NCBI RefSeq assembly: GCF_000420085.1
Contig: NZ_ATUG01000003.1
Coordinates: 186,001-250,000 of the forward strand
Source: Desulfospira joergensenii DSM 10085
GTDB lineage: Bacteria; Desulfobacterota; Desulfobacteria; Desulfobacterales; Desulfobacteraceae
Length of the DNA stretch: 64,000 bases
Direction of reading: 5' to 3'
The notes under the pieces were generated by a model that was not told where the DNA came from, made no database searches, and worked only from the letters and a program-made list of their open reading frames with translations. The position numbers and the translations under genes were made by a program. Position 1 is the stretch's first letter; each line of letters opens with the position of its first letter. Positions 27,065 to 35,554 of this stretch are shown one piece after another.

Positions 27065-28009
27065 GTGTTAGAGCAAACTGCAATAAAATTAAAAGGAATT
27101 CACAAAAGCTTTTCCAACGGCTGGTTAAAAAAGTCCTTGGTGATTAAAAACCTGGACTTAGAAATTAAAAACAACGAGATCTTCGGATATCTCGGAGCCA
27201 ACGGAGCGGGTAAGACCACAACCTTTAAGCTCATGCTGGGGCTGATAAAGCCGGACAAGGGGGAGATCTCTTTCTGGGGAAATCCTGTATCCGATCTAAA
27301 GACCCGGGCATTGGTGGGCTATCTGCCCGAGCATCCCTATTTTTATTCCTATCTTACCGCAAAAGAAGCCCTGGAATTTTATGCCAGTCTCTTTGACATG
27401 GACCGGGCTTTGAAAAAAAAGAGGGTAGGGGATCTGCTCGATCTTGTGGGACTGGATCATGCAAGAGGTGTCCAGCTTCGAAAGTTTTCCCGGGGTATGC
27501 TCCAGCGCATCGGCATTGCCCAGGCCATGGTCAATGATCCCAAACTCCTGATCCTGGATGAGCCCATGTCAGGCCTGGATCCCATGGGAAGAAAGGATAT
27601 GAGGGATATTATTCTCAACTGCCGGGACCAGGGAAAGACCATTATATTTTCCTCCCATATCATTGCCGATGTGGAGATGATCTGTGACCGGGCCGGGATC
27701 CTGGCCAAAGGTGAGCTTCAGCAGATCGTGGCCATGGATGATCCCGTCACTGCCGGGGAAACCTCCTGGGAGATCACTTGCCGGGGCGGGCAGCTCAATC
27801 TGTCCGGGCTGGACCGGGAAACCGATATCAAACAGGTGGTGAGGGGGAGCCGGAACATCATCTCCACCCGGGATCAGGATTTGGCCGGCCGGATCATGGA
27901 ACAGGTAAAGGAACAGGGACTCGACCTGATCTCCTTTGCTTCGGGAAGAAAGAGCATAGAGGATATTTACATTAAAAGTATAGATGATGGGGAAGACGAT
28001 CATGAATAA
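27065..28009 (+). CDS. ABC transporter ATPase (PilH-like position)
   Basis: A 314-residue ABC ATPase of the ABC-2 exporter group. It has Walker A GANGAGKTT, a modified signature FSRGMLQR, Walker B LLILDEPMSGLDP and switch His in FSSHI, then about 90 C-terminal residues of variable sequence. The GTG at 27065 is preferred because it follows the previous stop; an in-frame TTG at 27002 lies inside that gene. The order pilA - accessory gene - ATPase - permease resembles pilA/pilGHI of Myxococcus, where the transporter is needed for piliation. Substrate unknown. Confidence 0.85.
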   Translation: MLEQTAIKLKGIHKSFSNGWLKKSLVIKNLDLEIKNNEIFGYLGANGAGKTTTFKLMLGLIKPDKGEISFWGNPVSDLKTRALVGYLPEHPYFYSYLTAKEALEFYASLFDMDRALKKKRVGDLLDLVGLDHARGVQLRKFSRGMLQRIGIAQAMVNDPKLLILDEPMSGLDPMGRKDMRDIILNCRDQGKTIIFSSHIIADVEMICDRAGILAKGELQQIVAMDDPVTAGETSWEITCRGGQLNLSGLDRETDIKQVVRGSRNIISTRDQDLAGRIMEQVKEQGLDLISFASGRKSIEDIYIKSIDDGEDDHE

Positions 28010-28769
28010 GATCACGGCCATTGCATTGAATACCTTCCGGGAATCCATAAGGGACAAGATCTTTTACAGTCTGCTCTTTTTTGCCGTGATCCTGGTGATG
28101 TTCTCCACGGTCCTGGGCAAGCTGACCATTGGTGATCCCTTAAAGATCATCAAGGATTTCGGCCTGGGATCCATCTCCATTGCCGGAACCCTGATTGCCA
28201 TATTTGTGGGTATCGGTATGGTATACAAGGAGATGGAAAAAAGAACCATCTTCATCATCCTGTCCAAACCCCTGGCCCGGTGGCAGTTTCTCATGGGAAA
28301 GTACCTGGGTCTGGGTCTCACCATCCTGGTGGAGGTGGTAGTCATGTCCGTTCTTTTGTTCGGCCTTTGTTTCGCCTACGATCCCCAGATTCCCTGGAGC
28401 CTGCTCACGGCCATTATCCCCATATTTTTCGAGATCATGATCATCCTGGCCTTTGCCTTTTTCTTTTCCACCTTTGCCAGCCCCTTTTTGAGCGGGATGT
28501 TCACCCTGGGGATCTTTATCATCGGTCATTTTACCCGGGATTTGAAAAGCCTTGCCGCCGCAACCGAAGATGTTTTGTTTAAAAATTTAGCTGATGCTGC
28601 CTATTATATTCTCCCCAACCTGGAATTTTTGAATTACAAGACCCGGGTGGTCCATCATCTGGCCATCTCAGGAGAGGAAGTGCTTCTCTCCCTGGCCTAT
28701 GCCGCCTGCTATACCCTGGCCGTGCTTTTGATCAGTATGTTTATCTTTCAGGGCAGGGATATTACCTAG
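28002..28769 (+). CDS. ABC-2 type permease (PilI-like position)
   Basis: A 255-residue membrane protein with about six hydrophobic helices: near residues 20-40, 50-70, 100-125, 130-150, 155-175 and 230-250. The RESIRDKIFYSLLFF start is typical of ABC-2 permeases paired with a separate ATPase. The ATG at 28002 has GGAAG upstream and overlaps the ATPase gene by eight bases, so the two are made together. A strong terminator follows. Confidence 0.88.
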   Translation: MNKITAIALNTFRESIRDKIFYSLLFFAVILVMFSTVLGKLTIGDPLKIIKDFGLGSISIAGTLIAIFVGIGMVYKEMEKRTIFIILSKPLARWQFLMGKYLGLGLTILVEVVVMSVLLFGLCFAYDPQIPWSLLTAIIPIFFEIMIILAFAFFFSTFASPFLSGMFTLGIFIIGHFTRDLKSLAAATEDVLFKNLADAAYYILPNLEFLNYKTRVVHHLAISGEEVLLSLAYAACYTLAVLLISMFIFQGRDIT

Positions 28770-28773
28770 AAGC

Positions 28774-28800
28774 CTAAAGCTGAAAGTCTAAAGCTGAAAG
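28774..28800. repeat. Two direct copies of a 13-bp unit
   Basis: CTAAAGCTGAAAG occurs at 28774-28786 and again at 28788-28800, one base apart, right after the permease stop and before the terminator stem. No function is evident. Confidence 0.8.
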
Positions 28801-28801
28801 C

Positions 28802-28834
28802 AAAAAACACCCGCCTGGGGCGGGTGTTTTTTTT
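28802..28834. terminator. Bidirectional rho-independent terminator
   Basis: ACACCCGCC (28807-28815) pairs with GGCGGGTGT (28819-28827) around a TGG loop. Eight T follow on the plus strand and A6 precedes it. It closes the rightward ABC operon and can also stop the leftward pilus operon. Confidence 0.93.
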
Positions 28835-28850
28835 GTGAAGCATTGGGTTT

Positions 28851-28920
28851 AATACCCCGTTGCTTGCGACGTTAAAATTGATAAATTCTTATAGGAATAC
28901 CCCGTCCTCTTGCGGCGGGG
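28851..28920. repeat. Pair of REP-like degenerate palindromes
   Basis: AATACCCCGT at 28851 and at 28897 both begin short near-palindromes with a central CTTGCG. The second copy folds as CCCCG (28900-28904) with CGGGG (28916-28920); the first is degraded. The form recalls repetitive extragenic palindromes linked to REP-associated (Y1) transposases, but no such gene is in the window. Confidence 0.45.
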
Positions 28921-28937
28921 AACTTTATGGGGACGGA

Positions 28938-29342
28938 TTAATCAGAGGTGCCTAGCAGTTCCTTTCTCTTGGACAAGGGCAGGGCCTGGATGGCGTCCTT
29001 AAGGCCCTTGCCGGAGTATACGACGATCCTGTCCGCGGTCCAGAAACCGGATTCGTCCTTTTTGATCAGAAAAACACTGGCCGGTTTTCCCTGGCGGATA
29101 TAGCTTCTGCTGACCTGGATCAGTACGGGCTGGCCCTGGGCGTCCTTTTCCCCTCTGTTCTGCCAGACGGACCGGATTTCAGATACGGTGAAGTCCCCGA
29201 TCTGGGCCACATTCCCGCTGTTGGCCAGTTCATAGACGATATCCGTAACCACCCTGTAGTCAGTTGCCTCTTCAGCAGAAGAGATGCCAATGAAACAGAC
29301 CCCCAGTATGAGGCTCAGGATAATGATTGTATAGGATTTCAT
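28938..29342 (-). CDS. Small secreted protein in the pilus tip operon, function unknown
   Basis: A 134-residue protein with a signal peptide (about residues 1-23, ending ISSAEEA). The rest is soluble and mixed alpha/beta, with no Cys in the mature part and no domain I recognise. A strong site (AGGAGGAG) precedes the ATG, and the gene follows pilY1 by only 33 bases, so it is almost certainly co-expressed with the minor pilins. It may be a periplasmic or tip-associated accessory factor; that is inference from position. Confidence 0.8.
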   Translation of the reverse strand: MKSYTIIILSLILGVCFIGISSAEEATDYRVVTDIVYELANSGNVAQIGDFTVSEIRSVWQNRGEKDAQGQPVLIQVSRSYIRQGKPASVFLIKKDESGFWTADRIVVYSGKGLKDAIQALPLSKRKELLGTSD

Positions 29343-29375
29343 AACACTCCTCCTGCTTTATTGTATTCAGGGAAA

Positions 29376-32300
29376 TCATTTAAAGATCTGCTGCCAGGAC
29401 CTGAGCCTTGTCCGCTGGTCCGGCAGATTGACATTGACAGGCGTGGGGGGCTGATCCGTGGTTCCCACGTAGAGAATGTCGTTGTAGATGACCAGTTCGC
29501 CGGAGGGTTTTCCCGTGCCGATATAGATCCCGGCAACACTTGCCGTATCACCGGATTCAGTCCGGACCTGTGTATCTCCCGAGTCAAACTCATCGTTTCC
29601 GTTGATATCAAAGACCTCAGGGCTCACAGCATTCCCGTTTTCCCAGTCCAGGGCAAAAAGCCAGGTATCCCCGTTGCCCTCGCAGACATCCCCGTCCGGA
29701 ACAAAGGTGGTGAAAAAGACAACTCCGCCGACTACCAAGGGCTGGGATATCACCCGCTCTGAGCCTGAATCGGCGGGAATGGCCAGGTTGAGGATCCAGG
29801 ATTTATTGTCGGCATTACATACCCCGTGGATGTCAGGGGAGGTGCAGGACAGGGTCCGGTATTTGTTTAAATCAGCATTGCCGTCACCGTCCAGATCGGC
29901 TAGGGTTCCGTCCGCGTTCAGGGCATATGCCTCTATGATGCTGGTTTTCATTTCCACAAGATCGCTTTTCTTATAGGCCGTGGCCGTGGCAGCTCCCTCA
30001 TCGAACAGCCCCAGGAAGTACTGCTGATCAACGGTGAGTTTATCCACCTGATCAATATACTTGCCGGTTCCGAAGTAGAGCCAGATATCCCCGTGGCCGG
30101 CATAGGCATATCCGGCCTTGGCCGTCACCGGCGTGGTGTGGTCCGTTGTTCCGGCATCATAGAAGAGTTCGGATACGGGCTTCTGGTTGAATCCGATTTC
30201 TTTCACCCGGTACATATTGCCGTAGAGATTGCCCATATAAATCCGGTCGGACAGGTAATCGTCATCCTGGGTGTCAATGACCAAGGGCGGCCCAGGAACG
30301 TCATTTTTCAGGGTTGTCGGGTGCAGCTTGATCTTATAGATGGGAGTATCGGAAGCATCCAGCCAGACCTGGCTCTTGTCCCAGGAATTGACCGCAAAAA
30401 GGTAGGATTCCTTGTCGGACTGGAGAAGGGGATCGTCGGAAGAACGGTATCCCGAACCGAAATAGGTGGCCCATCCGGTTCCTTTGGGATCAGAGTAAAC
30501 CCTGTCAATGGAGGGCCATGAAGTGGCCAGGCCCAGATCCGTATCTGTAAATTCCCATAGAAACTTTGATTTTACCTCCAGGGTTGTGCCCCCGGAAAGT
30601 GTTTTGGCCGGTGCATCAAAATCTTCACCATAGGTCACGTCCAGGGCGAAAAAGGCGGATCCTCCCTGTCCCAGCCCGGTGGTCAGCACGGTCCGCCAGC
30701 CGGTGGAATCCACGTAAATATCCATGGGTTCTGGAGATCCGTCCACCAGGAATTTATGGCAGTAGGAAGGGGAACACATATCATCGCTGGGATTTGTCCC
30801 GGCAAGGGCCATCTCGGTTTTCACGCTGTCCGGATAAAACCGCCATTTTTCGCTTCCGTCGGATAATTTGAAGACATGAAGAGCCCCGTCGTTGGAACCC
30901 ACATAGGCCAGCTCATCCCTGGCCCTGACGTTTTCATCGTACTTAAAGGCAAAATAGGAATCAAATTTATAGTAGTAGGGCGGCGATCCGATAATGGCCG
31001 GGGTGGAATTGATGACATCCCCCATGGCCTTGCATAAAAAATTATCCCCGGCTATGGAGGCGTCGGTATAGGCGGAGACATATCCCGTGGTCGTGGCGGT
31101 ACTGTCGTAGATAAATCCGTTGATCACTGCGGGCATGCTGGTCTTGGTTTCCCACAGATAGGTGGCTTCAAGCTCTCCTGTAAACGTATTGAATCGGGTT
31201 CCCGTGATATTCCCGGTCCAGTCGGAGGCGTCAAAGGAGGCGTTCAATAATATGGCGCCGTTGTCCACCGAGGTGGTGGGTGCGGGAGAAGAACCGTGAA
31301 AGACCTGGGCTTTTACATTGGAGACAATGGAGTTCATGGCGTCGATGAACTCCTGACGGTTCTGGGCCATGAACGGGACAGCGGTCCCGGTGGCGTCCTC
31401 ATTATGCAGATGGTAGAGCTGATCCTCGTCATCTGCCTCTCCGGCGGTCTGCATCTTTTTAACGATGCGGTCCAGCTGGTCGGCATTGGTCAGGCCGAAG
31501 CCTACGGCCACGATGCTGACGCCTTCGGTGATCAGGTCCTCCACCGCCTTATCGATCCTTGTGTTGTCCGTGGCCGTGTTTCCCAGGCCGTCGGTGACGA
31601 TCACCAGGATTCTGGGCTGGCAGGAGTATTTAAAATAGGTTTCAGTGTAGTAGCTGTCCAACCGGTTGGACTTGAAGTACTCCAGTCCGGCCCGCATGGT
31701 AGGGGCAAGGGGGGTGCATCCCGAAGGGTAACCGTCATCGGCCTTGTCCTGGAGGGCTGCCTGGTGAGCTGCATCATGCTCGTGGATCCCGATCCTGTAC
31801 TTGGTATAATAGGTCGGGGAATTGTCACTGTCCGAGTCATTGCAGGATCCGCCGGCCCAGGTGGCAAAACCCCAGGCAATGCTGCGGTCGAGAAACACTT
31901 CCTTGAGAACGTCCTCGGCAATGGCGATGCGGCTCATCTCAACCCCGCCCCCGATATCCATCTTGTCGTTCATACTTCCCGAGGTATCCAGTTGAACCAT
32001 GATGGCCGGATTGATCAGGTTTTCCGCATAAAGGGGGATTTCCCCGCAGGCCGCCGTGGAGGGCACGGATTTGACGATAAGGGTGATGGGAACTTTCAGG
32101 GGAGAGTTGTTGGCGGCTCCGGTAATGGTCAGTGTGGCCGTATAGGTCCCGGCAGACAAGGCAGAGGTGTTGAAATTGACCGTCACCGTATGGGAATCGT
32201 TCTGGGCCAGGGCCGGGACAACCGAGTCGGCAGCCACGGCCCAGGTCTCATCAATGGTGATGGTTGCGGTTGCCGGATCATCATTGTTTCCGGTGTTGGT

Positions 32301-32984
32301 GATGGTAAAGGTCTGGGCAGCGGCATTGTATCCCTTGAAACAGGTGGGCCCCAGGGAATCGGGATTGGCCGTCCAGTAGGGGCCCGGGCATCCGGTCTGG
32401 GGATCGACACTGTTACCGGTGGGCGGGTTTGCCGGGGTTTCGCTTCCCTTTGTCAGGTAAAACCCGTCTATGCTGGTATCTGCCTCCCGCATGGCGATCT
32501 TGAGGGTATGGGTGCCGGCCGTATTGATCTGGATGGTGTTGTCCGTCCCCACCTGCATGGATTTGGTCCAGATATAGGTGTTGTAAGTGCTTCCGAAATT
32601 CCAGGCCTTCCAGGCATCGTTGTCCACGGTAAAGAACATGGAGTCCTGGGATCCGGATAATGCCTTTCCCCGCATCCAGATATAATAGGTCCCGGTGGTT
32701 GAAAAGGTCACCTGATATGTTTTTACTTCCTTGCCCGGGGTGGTGGTGGCAGATCCGCCGCTTCCCGAGACCAGAACCGTGCCGCTGCCTTCGGCTGCCG
32801 TACTAAACCAGTCCCCCGCATTGGGGGTACCGTCCAGATTATAGGAACCGGAAAAATTTTCCGCTTCAATATAGGTGCCGGAAGGATCAATGGGGCATAG
32901 GGCCCGGGCCTGTTCCGGGATAAAGATTACAAGAACCAGAAAAAGAAAATAGAGAAAGGTTTGCCCTGAATTTTTTTTCGCCAT
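29376..32984 (-). CDS. pilY1: PilY1-type pilus tip adhesin with CBM6-like and VWA domains
   Basis: A 1202-residue exported protein. Order: signal peptide (1-28); a CBM6-like carbohydrate-binding module (about 35-180, opening YIEAENFSGSYNLDG); a beta-sandwich (about 205-305); a von Willebrand A domain (from about 327) with MIDAS motif DTSGS; and the C-terminal PilY beta-propeller with repeats such as YVGSNDGALHVFKLSDG and a calcium-type loop DLDGDGNADLN. PilY1 proteins sit at the pilus tip, promote assembly and act in adhesion and surface sensing. The ATG at 32984 has AGGGG seven bases upstream; the ATG at 33002 has none. Confidence 0.93.
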   Translation of the reverse strand: MAKKNSGQTFLYFLFLVLVIFIPEQARALCPIDPSGTYIEAENFSGSYNLDGTPNAGDWFSTAAEGSGTVLVSGSGGSATTTPGKEVKTYQVTFSTTGTYYIWMRGKALSGSQDSMFFTVDNDAWKAWNFGSTYNTYIWTKSMQVGTDNTIQINTAGTHTLKIAMREADTSIDGFYLTKGSETPANPPTGNSVDPQTGCPGPYWTANPDSLGPTCFKGYNAAAQTFTITNTGNNDDPATATITIDETWAVAADSVVPALAQNDSHTVTVNFNTSALSAGTYTATLTITGAANNSPLKVPITLIVKSVPSTAACGEIPLYAENLINPAIMVQLDTSGSMNDKMDIGGGVEMSRIAIAEDVLKEVFLDRSIAWGFATWAGGSCNDSDSDNSPTYYTKYRIGIHEHDAAHQAALQDKADDGYPSGCTPLAPTMRAGLEYFKSNRLDSYYTETYFKYSCQPRILVIVTDGLGNTATDNTRIDKAVEDLITEGVSIVAVGFGLTNADQLDRIVKKMQTAGEADDEDQLYHLHNEDATGTAVPFMAQNRQEFIDAMNSIVSNVKAQVFHGSSPAPTTSVDNGAILLNASFDASDWTGNITGTRFNTFTGELEATYLWETKTSMPAVINGFIYDSTATTTGYVSAYTDASIAGDNFLCKAMGDVINSTPAIIGSPPYYYKFDSYFAFKYDENVRARDELAYVGSNDGALHVFKLSDGSEKWRFYPDSVKTEMALAGTNPSDDMCSPSYCHKFLVDGSPEPMDIYVDSTGWRTVLTTGLGQGGSAFFALDVTYGEDFDAPAKTLSGGTTLEVKSKFLWEFTDTDLGLATSWPSIDRVYSDPKGTGWATYFGSGYRSSDDPLLQSDKESYLFAVNSWDKSQVWLDASDTPIYKIKLHPTTLKNDVPGPPLVIDTQDDDYLSDRIYMGNLYGNMYRVKEIGFNQKPVSELFYDAGTTDHTTPVTAKAGYAYAGHGDIWLYFGTGKYIDQVDKLTVDQQYFLGLFDEGAATATAYKKSDLVEMKTSIIEAYALNADGTLADLDGDGNADLNKYRTLSCTSPDIHGVCNADNKSWILNLAIPADSGSERVISQPLVVGGVVFFTTFVPDGDVCEGNGDTWLFALDWENGNAVSPEVFDINGNDEFDSGDTQVRTESGDTASVAGIYIGTGKPSGELVIYNDILYVGTTDQPPTPVNVNLPDQRTRLRSWQQIFK

Positions 32985-33018
32985 GATGTACCCCTTTTTC
33001 ATTGTTTGGATAGGAAAA

Positions 33019-33558
33019 TTAATATCCGACCCGGTAGACTTTCCTGACCCCTGTCACGACTTCGGAAGTCCCGTTGGAGTTGCATTTTACCTCGTACTGG
33101 AAATCTCGGTAACCGGCCCCGAACCCTATGGCCGGGAAATCATTCTGATAGGCCAGGCGGTACCAGTATGGAATATTTGAAATTCTGCCGTCTTCGGTAC
33201 CGGTCGAAAAGGCAGCGTTGGTGGTCTTGTCTCCCCCGTCACCGAAATTCCGGACGATGTTATAATAGATATCGTCCCAGTCATAGCTGGAATCACCTGC
33301 TTTCAAGGTGGTGTTGACAAAACTTGGGGGCGTGGCCTGGGCGTTGAGATAGGGACCGGCTTGTTTCCATCCGGAGTCGGCCGAATAAAATCGCTGATGG
33401 GCCCGGCGTTCATTCCCGGCAATTTTGAGTTCAAAACTGGTGGTGTTGATGGCGGCCAGGCCGGTGATGGTAAGAAGAGACATGATCAGCAGGGTGGAGA
33501 TGAGGGCAAAACCGGATTCGTTTTTAACGGGAGAAATTATTGTTTGAATTAATTTCAT
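33019..33558 (-). CDS. pilX: PilX-like minor pilin
   Basis: A 179-residue minor pilin. The processing site is ESG followed by FALISTLLIMSLLTITGLAAI, and position 5 is not Glu, as in some PilX proteins. The following NTTSFELKIAGNERRAHQRFYSADSG is typical of the PilX N-terminal domain. The ATG at 33558 overlaps the pilV stop (TGATG). It works with PilV, PilW and FimT to prime pilus assembly and to carry PilY1 to the tip in the known systems. Confidence 0.88.
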   Translation of the reverse strand: MKLIQTIISPVKNESGFALISTLLIMSLLTITGLAAINTTSFELKIAGNERRAHQRFYSADSGWKQAGPYLNAQATPPSFVNTTLKAGDSSYDWDDIYYNIVRNFGDGGDKTTNAAFSTGTEDGRISNIPYWYRLAYQNDFPAIGFGAGYRDFQYEVKCNSNGTSEVVTGVRKVYRVGY

Positions 33559-34010
33559 CAATATAGCTCACTTTTGAGAAAATTAATGGTTAGGGTCTTG
33601 GCCTGCTGATCCTGGTAATTCACGGTAAGGCTGACCAATTTGATATTCAACTCATCTGCCTCGTCCGTGGTTCCGTCGCCGTCGTTATCTGTTCCGTCGG
33701 TATTGGTCCATTCCGCGACATTCCAGGAGATCGACGCCACGCCCGCTGGCAGCTGATAGCCGGTAAGCTCGGTTTCATCGTGGGGATTTCCGGCCGGATC
33801 CATTGTGGAATCATCGTAGTCCAGGTTCAGCAACCGTTCGAACCCGTCACCGGCAACGGAGCTGGCAACTGTCAGATTATTTGCACTGGAATTGCCCCGG
33901 GTGCTGGAAACCTGCATGGAGTTCAATGCCAGGATCCCGATGGTCAGGACCAGCATGGCCATCAGCGCCTCGATCAGGGTAAAGCCTTGATTATCTTTTA
34001 AAAGGTTCAT
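33558..34010 (-). CDS. pilV: PilV-like minor pilin
   Basis: A 150-residue minor pilin with leader MNLLKDNQG followed by FTLIEALMAMLVLTIGILAL, including Glu5. A calcium-like acidic stretch (TDGTDNDGDGTTDEADE) is in the C-terminal half. The ATG at 34010 lies two bases after the pilW stop and is preferred to an upstream in-frame start inside pilW. Confidence 0.9.
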   Translation of the reverse strand: MNLLKDNQGFTLIEALMAMLVLTIGILALNSMQVSSTRGNSSANNLTVASSVAGDGFERLLNLDYDDSTMDPAGNPHDETELTGYQLPAGVASISWNVAEWTNTDGTDNDGDGTTDEADELNIKLVSLTVNYQDQQAKTLTINFLKSELY

Positions 34011-34012
34011 GG

Positions 34013-34702
34013 TCAATTTAACCCCAGGTTGCGGCACCGGATCCGGGTGGTCAGCATCCGGCGGCGGAAATTGTCATTATACGGTCCCCAGTTCTGTCCG
34101 GATGGGGTGGTATAGGTTGTTGTATGGGTGAATTGGGGGTCCTGACGGCGGGCCCTGGCCAGGACGGTCATCTGGACGGACCGGATATCAGCGACCGTTG
34201 CGGTGATGTTCCCGGATGCATTATAATAGAGAAATTCCACTGCCTGGATACTCTCGGCAATGTCCTGGTATCCGCCGGCATTGTTTGTCTGCATGCCGAT
34301 GTCAATGGGATCGGGAACCCCGTCTCCGTCATTGTCATTATCCGGGATCCCGTCTCCGTTACTGTCTGCATCCATGGCAAATGAAAATCCGAACTCAAGG
34401 GTCTCGGGGCCGTCTACAACCCCGTCCCCGTCCATATCGGTGGTCATCTGAAACCGCCCGGGAAGAGCCCATACGATCCCGAAATTCCCGCTTCCCGTGG
34501 GATCATACCCGGCCATGCGGAGTTCCGAGGTGATGATGGATAAGGCCGCCCGGATATTCTGCTGCATCTCCGTGACCTGATCCTGGGCGTAGTAGGTCTT
34601 CTGCTGGGATGTATAGGCGGCATAGGCGCCGATCATGATAAGGCCGGCAATGACCATGGTGATCATGAGTTCAATCAGGGTAAATCCTTTATCCTTTCTC
34701 AT
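34013..34702 (-). CDS. pilW: PilW-like minor pilin with calcium-type repeats
   Basis: A 229-residue minor pilin. The leader ends DKG before [21 protein letters not shown] with Glu5. A run of acidic DxDxDG-type loops (DADSNGDGIPDNDNDGDGVPD) lies near residues 110-135, resembling thrombospondin-type-3 calcium repeats, so the fold may depend on calcium. The ATG at 34702 overlaps the preceding stop by four bases (ATGA) and has GGAGG upstream. Confidence 0.9.
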   Translation of the reverse strand: MRKDKGFTLIELMITMVIAGLIMIGAYAAYTSQQKTYYAQDQVTEMQQNIRAALSIITSELRMAGYDPTGSGNFGIVWALPGRFQMTTDMDGDGVVDGPETLEFGFSFAMDADSNGDGIPDNDNDGDGVPDPIDIGMQTNNAGGYQDIAESIQAVEFLYYNASGNITATVADIRSVQMTVLARARRQDPQFTHTTTYTTPSGQNWGPYNDNFRRRMLTTRIRCRNLGLN

Positions 34703-35307
34703 TGCCAGGCCCCTCCGTCCCATCTCCAGATTTTGACCAGTCCGCTGACCCGGGTCCCCACGGCATAGCAGATATCCTGGTTCGGGTTTTCCAGGTAAGC
34801 GTATCCGCCGTTGCCGATTCCCTTGGAATTCACAGTTAAGATATTCACCGGAGAAGAATAACTGATATTATCGGGCGGAAGCGGATCCCCGCTGCCAGGG
34901 CTGCCGGCGGTCACATTGCCGGGACCGAACCTGACCCTGTTGTTGTAGGCCGCCGCCAGGTCAACGGTCCGGAGAATGTTGTTGTCTCCGGTTCCGGTAT
35001 AATCGTTTGCCCCGTCCCAGCCATCGGCCCCGGGGTCATCACACAGGTAATACCGGTTGTTGGCCGTATCAAAGACAATGGCCGTGCTTGAATTGTTCTC
35101 CACGGCGATCATCCTGGCCTCCTGCATGGAAGAGTATAGATCCCTTGCAGCAGACTTAAGATATATATTGTCCTGCCAGGAGGAAAAATTGGCGATGGTG
35201 ACACTGGCCAGCACAACGATAATGATCAGGACAAGGACCAGTTCGATGAGGGTGAACCCGGAGTTATTTTTCATTTGCATGAATGTATTGGATTTTGTAT
35301 TCTTCAT
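34699..35307 (-). CDS. FimT/GspH-like minor pilin
   Basis: A 202-residue minor pilin, first gene of the leftward tip operon. The hydrophobic segment FTLIELVLVLIIIVVLASVTIANF, with Glu5, is followed by the AARDLYSSMQEARMIAVENNSS stretch typical of GspH/FimT. The ATG at 35307 has AGGA upstream but makes a long leader of 17 residues; the ATG at 35280 would give an 8-residue leader but no ribosome site. Both are compatible with PilD processing. Confidence 0.87.
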   Translation of the reverse strand: MKNTKSNTFMQMKNNSGFTLIELVLVLIIIVVLASVTIANFSSWQDNIYLKSAARDLYSSMQEARMIAVENNSSTAIVFDTANNRYYLCDDPGADGWDGANDYTGTGDNNILRTVDLAAAYNNRVRFGPGNVTAGSPGSGDPLPPDNISYSSPVNILTVNSKGIGNGGYAYLENPNQDICYAVGTRVSGLVKIWRWDGGAWQ

Positions 35308-35317
35308 TATATCCTGT

Positions 35318-35346
35318 ATTATCAATGCTGGCATTGGCAAAGTCAA
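35318..35346 (-). promoter_or_regulatory. Candidate sigma-70 promoter of the minor-pilin operon
   Basis: Read leftward, TTGACT (35346-35341) and GATAAT (35323-35318) are 17 bases apart. The predicted start falls near 35311, which is inside the ribosome site of the 35307 ATG. So either the downstream ATG at 35280 is used or the true start of transcription is further up. Confidence 0.45.
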
Positions 35347-35554
35347 TTTATTTTAAAGCCCTGGGCCAAAGAATTGCAATAACAATACCACGCAGACCCG
35401 TTTCATCCCGGACGGTTTGCCTTATGCGTTGAATTTTCCGGAATACCCGACGCATGGCAGACCTTTACAACCGGGGCGATGAAAGAGCAGAACCCTCTTT
35501 TTCATGGTATAAAAAGGAAAGGACCGTTGAAATACGATTATGGGATGGTGATAT

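Noticed and set aside
28851-28920. CRISPR-like repeats
   Set aside because: Only two imperfect units 46 bases apart, no further copies and no cas genes.
31296-32660. A 454-codon open frame opposite pilY1
   Set aside because: It is the exact antisense of a well supported adhesin with signal peptide and VWA motif; the translation is Gly/Val-rich without any domain, as expected of a shadow frame.
35347-35554. Inverted ATGCGT/ACGCAT pair in the pilus-operon spacer
   Set aside because: Six bases with a long loop and no known site match; too weak to call.
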